Source: Agromyces hippuratus (GTDB lineage: Bacteria > Actinomycetota > Actinomycetes > Actinomycetales > Microbacteriaceae). Taken from it: a stretch of DNA of 64,000 nt. The stretch covers positions 2,170,001-2,234,000 of the forward strand of contig NZ_JACCFI010000001.1 in NCBI RefSeq assembly GCF_013410355.1. Direction: 5' to 3'. Below, one piece after another: positions 34,605 to 42,827 of this stretch. The position numbers and the translations under genes were made by a program. The notes beneath the pieces were generated by a model. That model was not told where the DNA came from, made no database searches, and saw only the letters and a list, made by a program, of their open reading frames with translations. The stretch's first letter is position 1, and each line of letters begins with the position of its first letter.

Positions 34605-34851
34605 GGTGACTTCCTGGGTTGTACTCGTGTACATGGCAGCGCCACTGCAGGCGCAGCACACTGAGAACCCGGAGCATCGTCGACCGGGGCCGTTCACATA
34701 CGGTGACTATCCGAGGCCTTTGCCTCGAAACCGGCCCTTTGGACTCACAAACCCATCCGCGCACAGCGCGGTGTCCAGAACCGACTCGGCCACGATACCG
34801 GAATCGTCTGGGAAAGTCCCGCACGCGGCATCCGCGCTGCGGCGGTGCGGC

Positions 34852-35574
34852 TCAGCCCTCGGGTGCCGGCGACACCTCCGGCGACGGTGAGGGCCCGGAG
34901 GCCTCCGTCGCACCGGAGAGCTCCCATGCCCCGCTTGTGCACTCGTAGAAGGTCACCGTCTCGGTGTCGATGAAGATGTCGCCGTCGGCCGTGCAGGTCT
35001 CGGCGGCGGGCTCGCCCGCACCCAGCACGACCTGCGTGCCGGGTGCGCCGGGCGCACCCGTCTCGCCCGCGGCACCCGTCTCGCCGGTCGCGCCGGTCTC
35101 GCCGGTGGCGCCGGTCGCGCCCGGCGCTCCGGCGAGGTTCTCCGCCGCCGACACCCGGATATTGCCGACGAGCTGCCAGTCGCCGTCCGTGAACAGGTAG
35201 ACGTCGGCCGTGGCGATGTCGATGTACACGTCGCCGTCGTACCCCTTGCCCGACTCGGGCGCGCCGGAGCCCGCGCGCACGGCGGATCCCGCCGGGAGGA
35301 TCTCGGCGATCGCCTCCTCATAGGCGGCCTCGTCGATCTCGGCGGTCGTCGGCGGCGGTGTCGGCGCGGCCTCGTTCGCATCGGCCGAACGCGCCAGCGT
35401 CGCCCCCAGGAACGACGCCACGAAGGAGAGGAGCACGACCGCTGCGCCGACCCAGAGCAGCATCGCGCGGCTCACGCCCGCGGGCTTCGCGGGCGCCTCG
35501 GCAGTGGTCGTCTGCTGCGGCGACGCCCCGCTCGGTTCCGATGGTGCGTTCTGCGGATTCCGGTCGTCGGTCAT
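34852..35574 (-). CDS. Membrane-anchored collagen-like protein
   Basis: A 240-residue protein: a Pro/Ala-rich cytoplasmic stretch, one membrane helix at about residues 34-57 (RAMLLWVGAAVVLLSFVASF), a small domain with GYDGDVYIDIATADVYLF, a collagen-like Gly-X-Y run (GAPGATGATGETGATGETGA and onwards, about 12 triplets), and a second small domain repeating the first (CTADGDIFIDTETVTFYEC). The two flanking domains look like duplicates. The ATG at 35574 follows GAGGGGT; a GTG three codons upstream is less likely. Bacterial collagen-like proteins form trimeric stalks on the cell surface. Function here unknown. Confidence 0.8.
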   Translation of the reverse strand: MTDDRNPQNAPSEPSGASPQQTTTAEAPAKPAGVSRAMLLWVGAAVVLLSFVASFLGATLARSADANEAAPTPPPTTAEIDEAAYEEAIAEILPAGSAVRAGSGAPESGKGYDGDVYIDIATADVYLFTDGDWQLVGNIRVSAAENLAGAPGATGATGETGATGETGAAGETGAPGAPGTQVVLGAGEPAAETCTADGDIFIDTETVTFYECTSGAWELSGATEASGPSPSPEVSPAPEG

Positions 35575-35726
35575 TGCGTGCACCCCTCACGTCTCGCGCT
35601 CCGGTCGACCCGTGACGGCACGGTGCAGAGCCGCGTCGCGCTCAGCGTAGCGAGCGCGATCGGCGATCGATCGCGGCACGCGGGCGGGCGAGCCACTTTC
35701 GAAATCGCGGCGAAACACCCGAGACG

Positions 35727-35732
35727 TAGGCT
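35727..35732 (+). promoter_or_regulatory. Probable -10 element TAGGCT for a leaderless mRNA
   Basis: TAGGCT ends 6 nt before the ATG at 35739, with no ribosome binding site between. It is the same hexamer as at 6579 and 37390. Confidence 0.6.
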
Positions 35733-35738
35733 CACCGC

Positions 35739-36260
35739 ATGCCGCAGCACCCCGCGCCCGTGATCGTGACCGTCAGCATCGAACCGCCGCGCCAGGCCGA
35801 GGTCGAGCGGCTGCTCGACGCCAGCACCGCCTTCGCGCAGAGCCTGTATCCGCCCGAGAGCAATTTCCTCCTCGACATCGCGACCCTCGAGCGACCCGAG
35901 GTCGCCTTCTACGTGGCACGCGACGGCGAGCGCGCGGTCGGCATCGCAGCACTCGTCGCCGAAGCGGATGCCGCGCGAGGCGAGTTGAAGCGCATGTTCG
36001 TCGATCCCGCGGCGCGCGGGCTCGGCGTCGCGGCGGCCCTGCTCGAACGCATCGAGGCGGATGCCGCGGCACGCGGGCTCGTCGAGATCGTGCTCGAGAC
36101 CGGCGACCTCCACGACGCGGCGCAGGCGCTCTACACGCGTTACGGCTACCGGGAGATCCCGCAGTTCGGCCAGTACGTCGGCGAGGCGCACTCGGTGTGC
36201 TTCGCGAAGCCGCTGATCGCCGCGGGGAAAGCGTTTCCACCGGCGCGAAACGTGAGGTAG
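35739..36260 (+). CDS. GNAT-family N-acetyltransferase
   Basis: A 173-residue acetyltransferase. The acetyl-CoA site is ELKRMFVDPAARGLGVAAALLERIE, matching the R/Q-x-x-G-x-G/A loop; the last conserved segment is VLETGDLHDAAQALYTRYGYREIPQFGQY. The pattern ...LKRMFV.P..RG.G... with an N-terminal SLYPPESNFLLDIA is typical of small-molecule GNATs related to the PhnO/YjgM type. Substrate unknown. The esterase gene begins 31 nt downstream on the same strand. Confidence 0.9.
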   Translation: MPQHPAPVIVTVSIEPPRQAEVERLLDASTAFAQSLYPPESNFLLDIATLERPEVAFYVARDGERAVGIAALVAEADAARGELKRMFVDPAARGLGVAAALLERIEADAAARGLVEIVLETGDLHDAAQALYTRYGYREIPQFGQYVGEAHSVCFAKPLIAAGKAFPPARNVR

Positions 36261-36291
36261 CATCACTCCACCCCTGAACACGGAGCCCGGT

Positions 36292-37308
36292 GTGACCTCG
36301 ACCCGACGCACAGGCGGCTCCGGCACTCGCGCCCGGCGAGTGGTGTGGGCTGCCGCGGCGACTGCAGCCGCCATCGCGAGCGTGAGCGCGCTCTCGGGCT
36401 TCCACGTGCCCCTGCGCGAGATCGACCCGAAGGGCGCCGAAGCGGCGAGCGAGGTCGTGACCGCCGAGCTCATCGGCATCCGCACCTTCACGGCGCCCGA
36501 CCGCATCACGGTCGAGGCCGACGTCGAGTACGGCGTGCGTGAAGACGGCACGCTGCTCACGCTCGACGTGTGCACGCCGGCGGGCGCGGAGCTCACCGCC
36601 GAGGCGCTGCCAGCGGTCGTCTCGATCCACGGCGGCAGCTGGGCACGCGGCGACAAGGCGAACGCCGACTGGCGGAACACCTGTCTCTGGCTCGCGAGCG
36701 AGGGCTTCGTCGCGGCATCCGTCAACTACCGGCTCGTGCCCGACGTGCGGTTCCCCGCCGCGATCGACGACGTCGCACTCGCGGTCGAGTGGCTGCGCGA
36801 CCCCGAGCAGGCCGAGCGGTTCGGCATCGACCCGGCTCGCATCGGCGCGTTCGGCGGATCGGCCGGCGGCAATCTCGCCGCCCTGCTCGGCACCGCCGGC
36901 GAGGGTCCGCTCGACACGGGCTCCCGGGTCGCGGCGGTCGCCGAGCTCTCGGGCCCGGTCGGGCTCGGGGCTGCCGAGCTCGCCGCCGACGGGGCATCCG
37001 ACTGGTTGCGGCGCATCGTCGGCGAATACCTCGACTGCGAGCCCGGCGCGAGCGACGAGCAGTGCCCCCAGGCTGCGGACGCGTCGGCCGCGAGCTTCGC
37101 GGACCCGAGCGATCCGCCCGTCTTCATCGGGCACGCCGACGCCGAGGTCGTGCCGCTCGGGCAGGCCGAGCGCTTCGCCGCCGCCCTCGCGGCCGCGGGC
37201 GTGCCCGCCGAGGTCGTGATCGTGTCGGGAGCCGAGCACTCGATCGGCATCCTCGATGCGGAGATGCGAGCCCGCGTCGCCGCGTTCCTGCACGCGCACC
37301 TCGGCTGA
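36292..37308 (+). CDS. Secreted or membrane-anchored alpha/beta hydrolase (esterase/lipase)
   Basis: A 338-residue hydrolase of the hormone-sensitive-lipase/BD-FAE type. An uncleaved or cleaved N-terminal signal (RVVWAAAATAAAIASVSAL) is followed by the oxyanion motif HGGSW at residues 113-117, the nucleophile elbow GGSAGG with Ser190, and candidate catalytic Asp283 (GHADAEVV) and His316 (GAEHSIG). Substrates of this family are short acyl esters. The GTG start at 36292 gives the best signal sequence. It may be transcribed with the upstream acetyltransferase. Confidence 0.88.
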   Translation: MTSTRRTGGSGTRARRVVWAAAATAAAIASVSALSGFHVPLREIDPKGAEAASEVVTAELIGIRTFTAPDRITVEADVEYGVREDGTLLTLDVCTPAGAELTAEALPAVVSIHGGSWARGDKANADWRNTCLWLASEGFVAASVNYRLVPDVRFPAAIDDVALAVEWLRDPEQAERFGIDPARIGAFGGSAGGNLAALLGTAGEGPLDTGSRVAAVAELSGPVGLGAAELAADGASDWLRRIVGEYLDCEPGASDEQCPQAADASAASFADPSDPPVFIGHADAEVVPLGQAERFAAALAAAGVPAEVVIVSGAEHSIGILDAEMRARVAAFLHAHLG

Positions 37309-37389
37309 ACACCCGGGCGGCGCGGGCGCCGGGCCGAAACGCGACCGGTCACCGCTCGGCACCCCCTGCGCTGAACCCGCCGCTGCCCG

Positions 37390-37395
37390 TAGGCT
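37390..37395 (+). promoter_or_regulatory. Probable -10 element TAGGCT for the YihY-like gene
   Basis: TAGGCT lies 24 nt upstream of the ATG at 37420. Unlike the leaderless cases, a GGGAGG ribosome binding site at 37410-37415 sits between box and start, so the transcript would carry a short leader. Confidence 0.5.
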
Positions 37396-37419
37396 CAGGG
37401 CGTCTGCACGGGAGGCATC

Positions 37420-38493
37420 ATGCCCGAACACGATCCATCAGACCGCGATGCATCCAGGTCATCCGGTCACGACTCACCGGCGCAACTGTCGCGCGCCGAC
37501 TGGCGCATCATCGTCACGCGCACGGTGCACGAGTACCGCATCAACCAGGTGCACGACATCGCGGCGGCCCTGACGTTCTACGTGCTGCTCACGATCTTCC
37601 CCGCGCTGCTCGCCGTGCTCGCACTGCTCGGCATCTTCGGCAGCGCGGAAGCCGTCGTGGCCGATGCACTGCGGATGCTGGAGGAGCTCGGCGGGGCATC
37701 CGTCGTCGAGGTCCTCCGCGAGCCGCTCGATCAACTGCTGAACGCATCGCATGCCGGGCTCGCCTTCGCGACCGGTGTGATCGCCACCCTCTGGGCCGCT
37801 TCGGGCTTCGTCGGCACGTTCGGCCGTGGCATGAACCGCATCTACCGGGTCGAGGAGGGCCGGCCGTTCTGGGAGATGCGACCCGCGATGCTCGCGGTGT
37901 CCGCGGTGCTCGTCGTGCTCGGCGCGATCGCCGCGGCGGGCCTCGTGGTGACCGGTCCCGTCGCCGAGGCGGCGGCCCGCGTGCTCGGCCTCGACGAGGG
38001 GGTCGCCTTCTGGTGGGATCTCGGCAAGGTGCCGGTGCTCGCCGCGATCGGCGTCCTCGTGATGGCGCTGCTGTACTGGGCTGCACCGAACGTGCGGCGA
38101 GGGCACCTGCGCTGGTTCAGCGTCGGCGCGATCGCCGCCCTGCTCGCCTGGGTCGTGACGACGTGCCTGTTCGCGCTGTACGTCTTCGTCGTCGGCAGCT
38201 ACGAGCGCGTCTACGGCGTCCTCGGCGGAGTCGTCGCCTTCCTGCTGTGGGTCTGGCTCTCGAACCTCGCGATGCTCTTCGGCGCGGTGCTCGACACCGA
38301 GGTCGAACGGGCTCGCCAGCTGCGTGCCGGGCTCCCGGCGGAGGAGCAGGTGCGCCTGCCGCTCCGCGACGACCGGGTGATCGCCACGAATCGCGCCCAA
38401 CGCCTGCGCGATGTACGCGCCTCGGCGAGCATGCGCCCCGATGCGGTCGTCGACGGCGTCACCCCGCCGGCCGGGCTCCGCCCGCACGGCTGA
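37420..38493 (+). CDS. YihY/BrkB-family membrane protein
   Basis: A 357-residue protein of the YihY (formerly RNase BN) family. It shows about six membrane helices with family segments IAAALTFYVLLTIFPALLAVLALLG, ATLWAASGFVGTFGRGMNRIYRVEE, RGHLRWFSVGAIAALLAWV and YGVLGGVVAFLLWVWLSNLAMLFGAVLDTE. The role of the family is not settled; transport has been proposed. The start ATG follows GGGAGG. It has basic N- and C-terminal tails. It stands as a single gene followed by a two-component system. Confidence 0.92.
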   Translation: MPEHDPSDRDASRSSGHDSPAQLSRADWRIIVTRTVHEYRINQVHDIAAALTFYVLLTIFPALLAVLALLGIFGSAEAVVADALRMLEELGGASVVEVLREPLDQLLNASHAGLAFATGVIATLWAASGFVGTFGRGMNRIYRVEEGRPFWEMRPAMLAVSAVLVVLGAIAAAGLVVTGPVAEAAARVLGLDEGVAFWWDLGKVPVLAAIGVLVMALLYWAAPNVRRGHLRWFSVGAIAALLAWVVTTCLFALYVFVVGSYERVYGVLGGVVAFLLWVWLSNLAMLFGAVLDTEVERARQLRAGLPAEEQVRLPLRDDRVIATNRAQRLRDVRASASMRPDAVVDGVTPPAGLRPHG

Positions 38494-38576
38494 TCGGCAC
38501 AGTACCCGCGTAGGGCCCGCGAATCGTCCTCGGGAGGGATGCAGCGCCGCGCGCCGCGTGATTGGCTACTGGCATC

Positions 38577-39902
38577 ATGGCGAAGACCCATCACTCCGAG
38601 CAGAGCACGGCGGATGCCGCGGCGCAGGTCGGATCCGCGACGCCGACGCGGCCCGCGACGCCCCCGCCGCCGCCGCCGGCGCCGCTCCCGCCCGTGCCCT
38701 CGATCCCCGCTGCGCCCGCGCGCCTCGCGCGCATCACGGCCGACGAACGGCAGTTCCGGGCCTGGATGCTCGTGTCGACCTCGCTCCTCGCCATCATCCT
38801 CTTCGCCGTCTCGGTGCCGCTCGCGGCCACCATCTACGACGTCAACCTGCTCGCCGCGTTCGGTACGTGCCTCGCGCTCGCGCTCGCCCTGCCGCTTGCA
38901 GTGCGGTGGCCGTGGGTCGCCGCGAGCGTCTCCGCGGCCGGGCTCCTCGCCTTCGCGTTGCTCACCATGAACTCCGACGGCTGGCCGTGGCCGTGGCCGG
39001 TCACTTCGATCGTGAGCCAGGGCGTGCTGCTCATCGTGCTCGGACTCATGTGGGAGTGGCGCCTCGGGCTCATCGCCTGGGGCATGGGGGTCGTGGTGAC
39101 CTTCCCGTTCGCGTTCGTCGACACGGGCGCGGCGGCCAGCATGATCACGGGCGCCGCCGTCACGGCACTCGCCTGCGCGATCGCGGTGCTGCTCGCGCAG
39201 CGCCGCGTGATCGGCGTCGAGCTCTTCCGCGAGCGCGCGCATTCCGCCTCCGAGCAGCAGCGCCGCGTGCTCGTCGAGGAGCGCAACCGCATCGCGCGCG
39301 AACTGCACGACGTCGTCGCACACGGACTGTCGATCATCCACGTGCAGGCGACGAGCGCGCCGTACCGGGTCGAGGGGCTGAGCGACGCCGCCAAGACGGA
39401 GTTCTCCGAGATCGCGGCCTCCGCCCGCTCGGCGATGACCGAGATGCGGCAACTGCTCGGGGTGCTGCGCAGCGCCGACACCGCGGCCGAGACCGCGCCG
39501 CAACCCGGGCTCGCCCAACTGCCCGAGCTCGCGGCATCCGTCGAGCGCGCCGGCGTGCCGGTGACGCTGGCCGTCGACGCCTCCCTCCACGACGGCGGAC
39601 TCGCCGCGACCGCGGCCTACCGCATCGTGCAGGAGGCGCTCAGCAACGTCGTGCGCCACGCGCCCGGGGCGCCCACCTTCGTCTCGGTCGAGGTGCTCGC
39701 CGACGACCTCGTCGTGTGCATCGACAACGATGCCGCGACGGATGTCCCGGCGCCCGACGCCAAGGGCGGCGGCCACGGTCTCATCGGCATCGGCGAGCGC
39801 GCGGCACTGCTCGGCGGGCGCGCCGAGTTCGGCGAACGGCCGGGCGGCGGATACCGTGTTCTCGCGACCCTTCCGCTCGGGTCGGACGGAGGCGCGGTGT
39901 GA
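38577..39902 (+). CDS. Sensor histidine kinase (HisKA_3 family)
   Basis: A 441-residue membrane kinase. A Pro-rich cytoplasmic N-terminus is followed by about five membrane helices, then the phospho-acceptor helix VEERNRIARELHDVVAHGLSI and an HATPase domain with IVQEALSNVVRHAPGA, VCIDNDAATDV and GHGLIGIGERAALLGGR. The N-box and G-box fit the family. I use the ATG at 38577; a TTG five codons upstream is in frame, and neither has a ribosome binding site. It partners the response regulator that overlaps its 3' end. Confidence 0.9.
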   Translation: MAKTHHSEQSTADAAAQVGSATPTRPATPPPPPPAPLPPVPSIPAAPARLARITADERQFRAWMLVSTSLLAIILFAVSVPLAATIYDVNLLAAFGTCLALALALPLAVRWPWVAASVSAAGLLAFALLTMNSDGWPWPWPVTSIVSQGVLLIVLGLMWEWRLGLIAWGMGVVVTFPFAFVDTGAAASMITGAAVTALACAIAVLLAQRRVIGVELFRERAHSASEQQRRVLVEERNRIARELHDVVAHGLSIIHVQATSAPYRVEGLSDAAKTEFSEIAASARSAMTEMRQLLGVLRSADTAAETAPQPGLAQLPELAASVERAGVPVTLAVDASLHDGGLAATAAYRIVQEALSNVVRHAPGAPTFVSVEVLADDLVVCIDNDAATDVPAPDAKGGGHGLIGIGERAALLGGRAEFGERPGGGYRVLATLPLGSDGGAV

Positions 39903-40570
39903 CGATCTCGGTGCTCATCGCCGACGACCAGGCGATGGTGCGAGCCGGTTTCGCGGCGGTGCTCGCCGCCCAGGCCGGCATCGAGGTCGTCGGGCAGGCC
40001 GCCGACGGCGACGAGGCCGTGGCGATGGCGCGCGACCTGCGCCCCGACGTCGTGGTGATGGACGTGCGAATGCCCGGCCGCAACGGCCTCGAGGCGACCC
40101 GCGACCTGCAGACCCCGCCGCGGTCGAGCGACTACGTGCCGCGCGTGCTCATGCTGACGACGTTCGACATCGACGACTACGTCTACGAGGCGCTGCGGGC
40201 CGGAGCGAGCGGATTCCTCCTGAAGGACGCGACGCCCGAAGAGCTCGTCGCCGCGGTGCGCATCGTCGCCGCGGGCGACGCGCTGCTCGCGCCGAGCGTG
40301 ACCCGCCGCCTCATCGAGGACTTCGCCCGGTCGGCTCCGCCGCCGCGCATCGACGCCACCCGTCTCTCCGAGCTCACCGAGCGCGAGCGCGAGGTGCTGA
40401 CCCTCGTGGGCCGCGGGTTCTCGAACACCGAGATCGCGGCGGCGCTCTTCATCGCCGAGCAGACCGTCAAGACGCACGTGTCGAAGATCCTCTCGAAGCT
40501 CGGCCTCCGCGATCGAGTGCACGCCGTCGTACTGGCGTACGACACGGGACTCGTGCAACCCGGTTCCTGA
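39899..40570 (+). CDS. NarL/LuxR-family response regulator
   Basis: A 223-residue regulator with a receiver domain (IADDQAMVRAGF, phospho-acceptor Asp in VVVMDVRMPGRNGLEA, FLLKDATPEEL) and a LuxR-type DNA-binding domain (LTEREREVLTLVGRGFSNTEIAAAL, TVKTHVSKILSKLGLRDRV). The GTG start at 39899 overlaps the kinase stop as GTGA. It closely resembles actinobacterial DesR/LiaR-like regulators. Targets unknown; the acyltransferase-3 gene just downstream is a candidate. Confidence 0.94.
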   Translation: MTISVLIADDQAMVRAGFAAVLAAQAGIEVVGQAADGDEAVAMARDLRPDVVVMDVRMPGRNGLEATRDLQTPPRSSDYVPRVLMLTTFDIDDYVYEALRAGASGFLLKDATPEELVAAVRIVAAGDALLAPSVTRRLIEDFARSAPPPRIDATRLSELTEREREVLTLVGRGFSNTEIAAALFIAEQTVKTHVSKILSKLGLRDRVHAVVLAYDTGLVQPGS

Positions 40571-40585
40571 CCAGTACGCCCGTAT

Positions 40586-40600
40586 GAGCCGGAACGGCTC
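40586..40600 (+). terminator. Possible short hairpin after the response regulator
   Basis: GAGCCG-GAA-CGGCTC forms a 6-bp stem with a 3-nt loop 16 nt beyond the response regulator stop. It is short for a terminator and precedes a promoter-like box at 40634. Confidence 0.35.
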
Positions 40601-40633
40601 CACGGGGTGATGAACACCTCGGCACCGCGTCCC

Positions 40634-40639
40634 TAGCCT
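40634..40639 (+). promoter_or_regulatory. Probable -10 element TAGCCT for a leaderless uORF transcript
   Basis: TAGCCT ends 6 nt before an ATG at 40646. That ATG opens an 11-codon upstream ORF rather than the main protein, so the transcript would start on the uORF. Confidence 0.55.
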
Positions 40640-40645
40640 GCCGTC

Positions 40646-40681
40646 ATGACGGAGATCCCGTTCGGATGGAGGCGGTCATGA
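40646..40681 (+). CDS. 11-codon upstream ORF (possible leader peptide)
   Basis: The codons encode MTEIPFGWRRS and stop at TGA. The ATG stands 6 nt after a TAGCCT box without a ribosome binding site, as expected of a leaderless start. The TGA overlaps the ATG of the acyltransferase gene (ATGA), and the Shine-Dalgarno GGAGG for that gene lies within the uORF codons. This arrangement would couple translation of the two. The real start of the main gene is thus 40678, although an in-frame ATG at 40666 exists. Confidence 0.5.
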   Translation: MTEIPFGWRRS

Positions 40682-42090
40682 CCGACGTACAGGCACCCTC
40701 GACCGACCACGGCACCGCGGCAGCCGCTCGCCGCTCGCCGGCGGTCCCGCACGACTCGGCGGTCGCGCGCGACTCGAGCGTCGATGCGATCCGCGTGGCG
40801 CTGCTCGTGGTCGTGTTCGCGCTGCACGCGATGATGGTCGGCGTCAGCGTCGGGCCCGACGGCCCGGTGCTCGAGAACGCCCTCGAAGGGCAGTCCTGGT
40901 TCGCCGCCGTGAGCTGGGTCGTGCAGATCATGCCGTTGTTCTTCATCGCGGGCGGGTTCTCGAGCTTCCTGCACTGGCGCTCGATGCGCGCACGCGGTGC
41001 GAGCGGCGCCGACTACGTGCGGGCACGGATCGAGCGGCTCGTGCGGCCGGCGATCGTGCTCGTCGGCGTCGTTGCCGCCGCACTCGTCGCCCTCTCGCTC
41101 GCCGGGCTCGCTCCCGAGCTCGTGGCGACCGCCGGCTTCCGCATCGGCCAGCCGCTGTGGTTCCTCGGCGTCTACCTCGCGACGTCGGCGCTCGTGCCGG
41201 TGATGGTGCGGGCCCACGAGCGAGCCCGGGTGCTGACGCCGATCGCCCTGCTCGCAGGCGTCGTGGCCGTCGACCTGCTGCGCCTCTCGACGGGGCTCGA
41301 GGGACTCGGGTTCGTGAACCTCCTGCTCGTCTGGCTGCTCGTGCAGCAGCTCGGCTTCCACCTCGCCGACGGCACTCTCGACCGCTGCTCCCCCGCCGCA
41401 CTCTGGTCGGTCGCCGGCGGCGCGCTCGCACTGCTCGCCACGATCACCCTCTCGGGGCCGTACTCGGCCGACATGTACGAGAACCTCAACCCGCCGAACG
41501 TCTGCCTCGTGGTGCTCGGCGTCGCCCAGCTCGCGCTCTTCCAACTGGCCCGCCCGCGCATCAGGGCCTGGGTGGAGCGAGCGGATGCCTCGCGGCTCGT
41601 CTCGGCCGTCGGCGAGCGCGCGATGACCGTCTACCTCTGGCACATGCCCGTGCTCGTCGGGCTCGCCGGGGTGCTGCTCGTGGCCGAAGCCCGCATCGGG
41701 TTCGCGCTGCCTGAGCCGATGAGCGCCGGCTGGTGGGCGAGCCGGCCGATGTGGCTGGCCGTCGCGGCCGTCGTCGTCGTGGGGGTCACGCTCGTGTTCG
41801 CCCGGTTCGAGCGTGCGCCCCAGGGGGCTCGCCCCGTGATGCGCCGCTCCTCGACGGCCGGTTCGGCGGCGATCGATGCGCTCTGCGGAGTGACCGGTGT
41901 CGCCGTCGTGCTGGTCACCGGGTTCGGACCGGTGCAGGCCGCCATCGCGCTCGCGCTGCTGACCATCGCGCTGCGGGGCAGCGCGAACCTCGGTGCGGCG
42001 TTCGCGGGGGCCACCGCGGCGATGCGGAATCAGCGCAGATCGCGGCGCAACGGGATCGCGACGGCGAGCCAGGCCGCCACGGCCGCGTAG
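40678..42090 (+). CDS. Acyltransferase-3 family membrane protein
   Basis: A 470-residue protein with ten or eleven membrane helices. The opening VDAIRVALLVVVFALHAMM is the family's first helix with the conserved R and H; MPLFFIAGGFSSFLHWRSM, RARIERLVRPAIVL and MTVYLWHMPVLVGLAGVLL are further typical segments. Members transfer acyl groups to cell-surface sugars or lipids. The start at 40678 is chosen because GGAGG lies 5 nt upstream. The 3' end overlaps the convergent ABC permease gene by 61 nt. Confidence 0.88.
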   Translation: MTDVQAPSTDHGTAAAARRSPAVPHDSAVARDSSVDAIRVALLVVVFALHAMMVGVSVGPDGPVLENALEGQSWFAAVSWVVQIMPLFFIAGGFSSFLHWRSMRARGASGADYVRARIERLVRPAIVLVGVVAAALVALSLAGLAPELVATAGFRIGQPLWFLGVYLATSALVPVMVRAHERARVLTPIALLAGVVAVDLLRLSTGLEGLGFVNLLLVWLLVQQLGFHLADGTLDRCSPAALWSVAGGALALLATITLSGPYSADMYENLNPPNVCLVVLGVAQLALFQLARPRIRAWVERADASRLVSAVGERAMTVYLWHMPVLVGLAGVLLVAEARIGFALPEPMSAGWWASRPMWLAVAAVVVVGVTLVFARFERAPQGARPVMRRSSTAGSAAIDALCGVTGVAVVLVTGFGPVQAAIALALLTIALRGSANLGAAFAGATAAMRNQRRSRRNGIATASQAATAA

Positions 42091-42827
42091 CCGAGCAGCA
42101 CGAGCCCGCCCACGAGCGGCGACGTCGTCGACGCAGCGGCCATCGGCAGCTGCTCGGCGATCGCGTCGCCCAGGAAGGTGAAGTCGGTCAGCGCGGCGGT
42201 CGCGCCGCCGGGGAGGAACGGGTGGATGACGTTGACCCCGGGAACGATCATGAGCACGTGCTCGAGGAAGTAGAAGTACCCGAGCACGACGCCGACCGCG
42301 AGCAGCTGGTTGCGAGCGAGCGCGCCGATCGCGACACCGAGCACCATGTACACGGCTGCCGCGAACGCGAGTCGTGCGAGCAGCGCGGCGAGCGACGCGA
42401 GCGACACCCCGAGTTCGACTCCCTGCACCGCGGCACCCGCCACGACGGCGAGGCCGGCGAAGAGGGAGGAGACCAGGCCGTACGCGATGCCGAGGGCACC
42501 GAAGACGACGAGCTTCGCGGCGAGCACCCGGCCGCGACGGGGCACCGCCAGGAAGGTCGTGCCGATCGTGCGATGCCGGTATTCACCGGTGACCGCGATC
42601 GTGCCGATGAGCGCAGGCACGAAGAGCAGGAGCCCGCTCATGCCGACGACGATGCCGACCCCCTCGGCGGTGTCGAGCCCGGGAAGCGGCGGCGTCGCGT
42701 TCTCGGGGCCGATGAGGGCGAGGAGCCCGGTGAGGCCGCCTCCGCAGAGTGCGGCGGTCAGGAGCGACCAGAGCGGAAGCCTGGTGGCGAACAGCTTGGC
42801 GGCCTCGCCGCGGAGCAGGCGGTTCAT
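42030..42827 (-). CDS. ABC exporter permease (ABC-2 type)
   Basis: A 265-residue membrane protein with six hydrophobic segments. MNRLLRGEAAKLFATRLPLW at the start and GTIAVTGEYRHRTIGTTFLAVPRRGRVLAAKLVVFG (two parts: GEYRHRTIGTTFLAVPRRG and the following helix) are characteristic of bacteriocin or drug exporter permeases in Actinobacteria. The ATG at 42827 overlaps the stop of the ATPase gene (ATGA). It overlaps the end of the convergent acyltransferase gene by 61 nt. The transported substrate is unknown. Confidence 0.88.
   Translation of the reverse strand: MNRLLRGEAAKLFATRLPLWSLLTAALCGGGLTGLLALIGPENATPPLPGLDTAEGVGIVVGMSGLLLFVPALIGTIAVTGEYRHRTIGTTFLAVPRRGRVLAAKLVVFGALGIAYGLVSSLFAGLAVVAGAAVQGVELGVSLASLAALLARLAFAAAVYMVLGVAIGALARNQLLAVGVVLGYFYFLEHVLMIVPGVNVIHPFLPGGATAALTDFTFLGDAIAEQLPMAAASTTSPLVGGLVLLGYAAVAAWLAVAIPLRRDLR

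Noticed and set aside
31002..34664. A 1220-residue plus-strand frame antisense to the lipoprotein and helicase
   Set aside because: The repeats in it (VERTRRAIVAVERTRR and similar) mirror the decapeptide array of the helicase; the helicase frame has clear motifs and a ribosome binding site.
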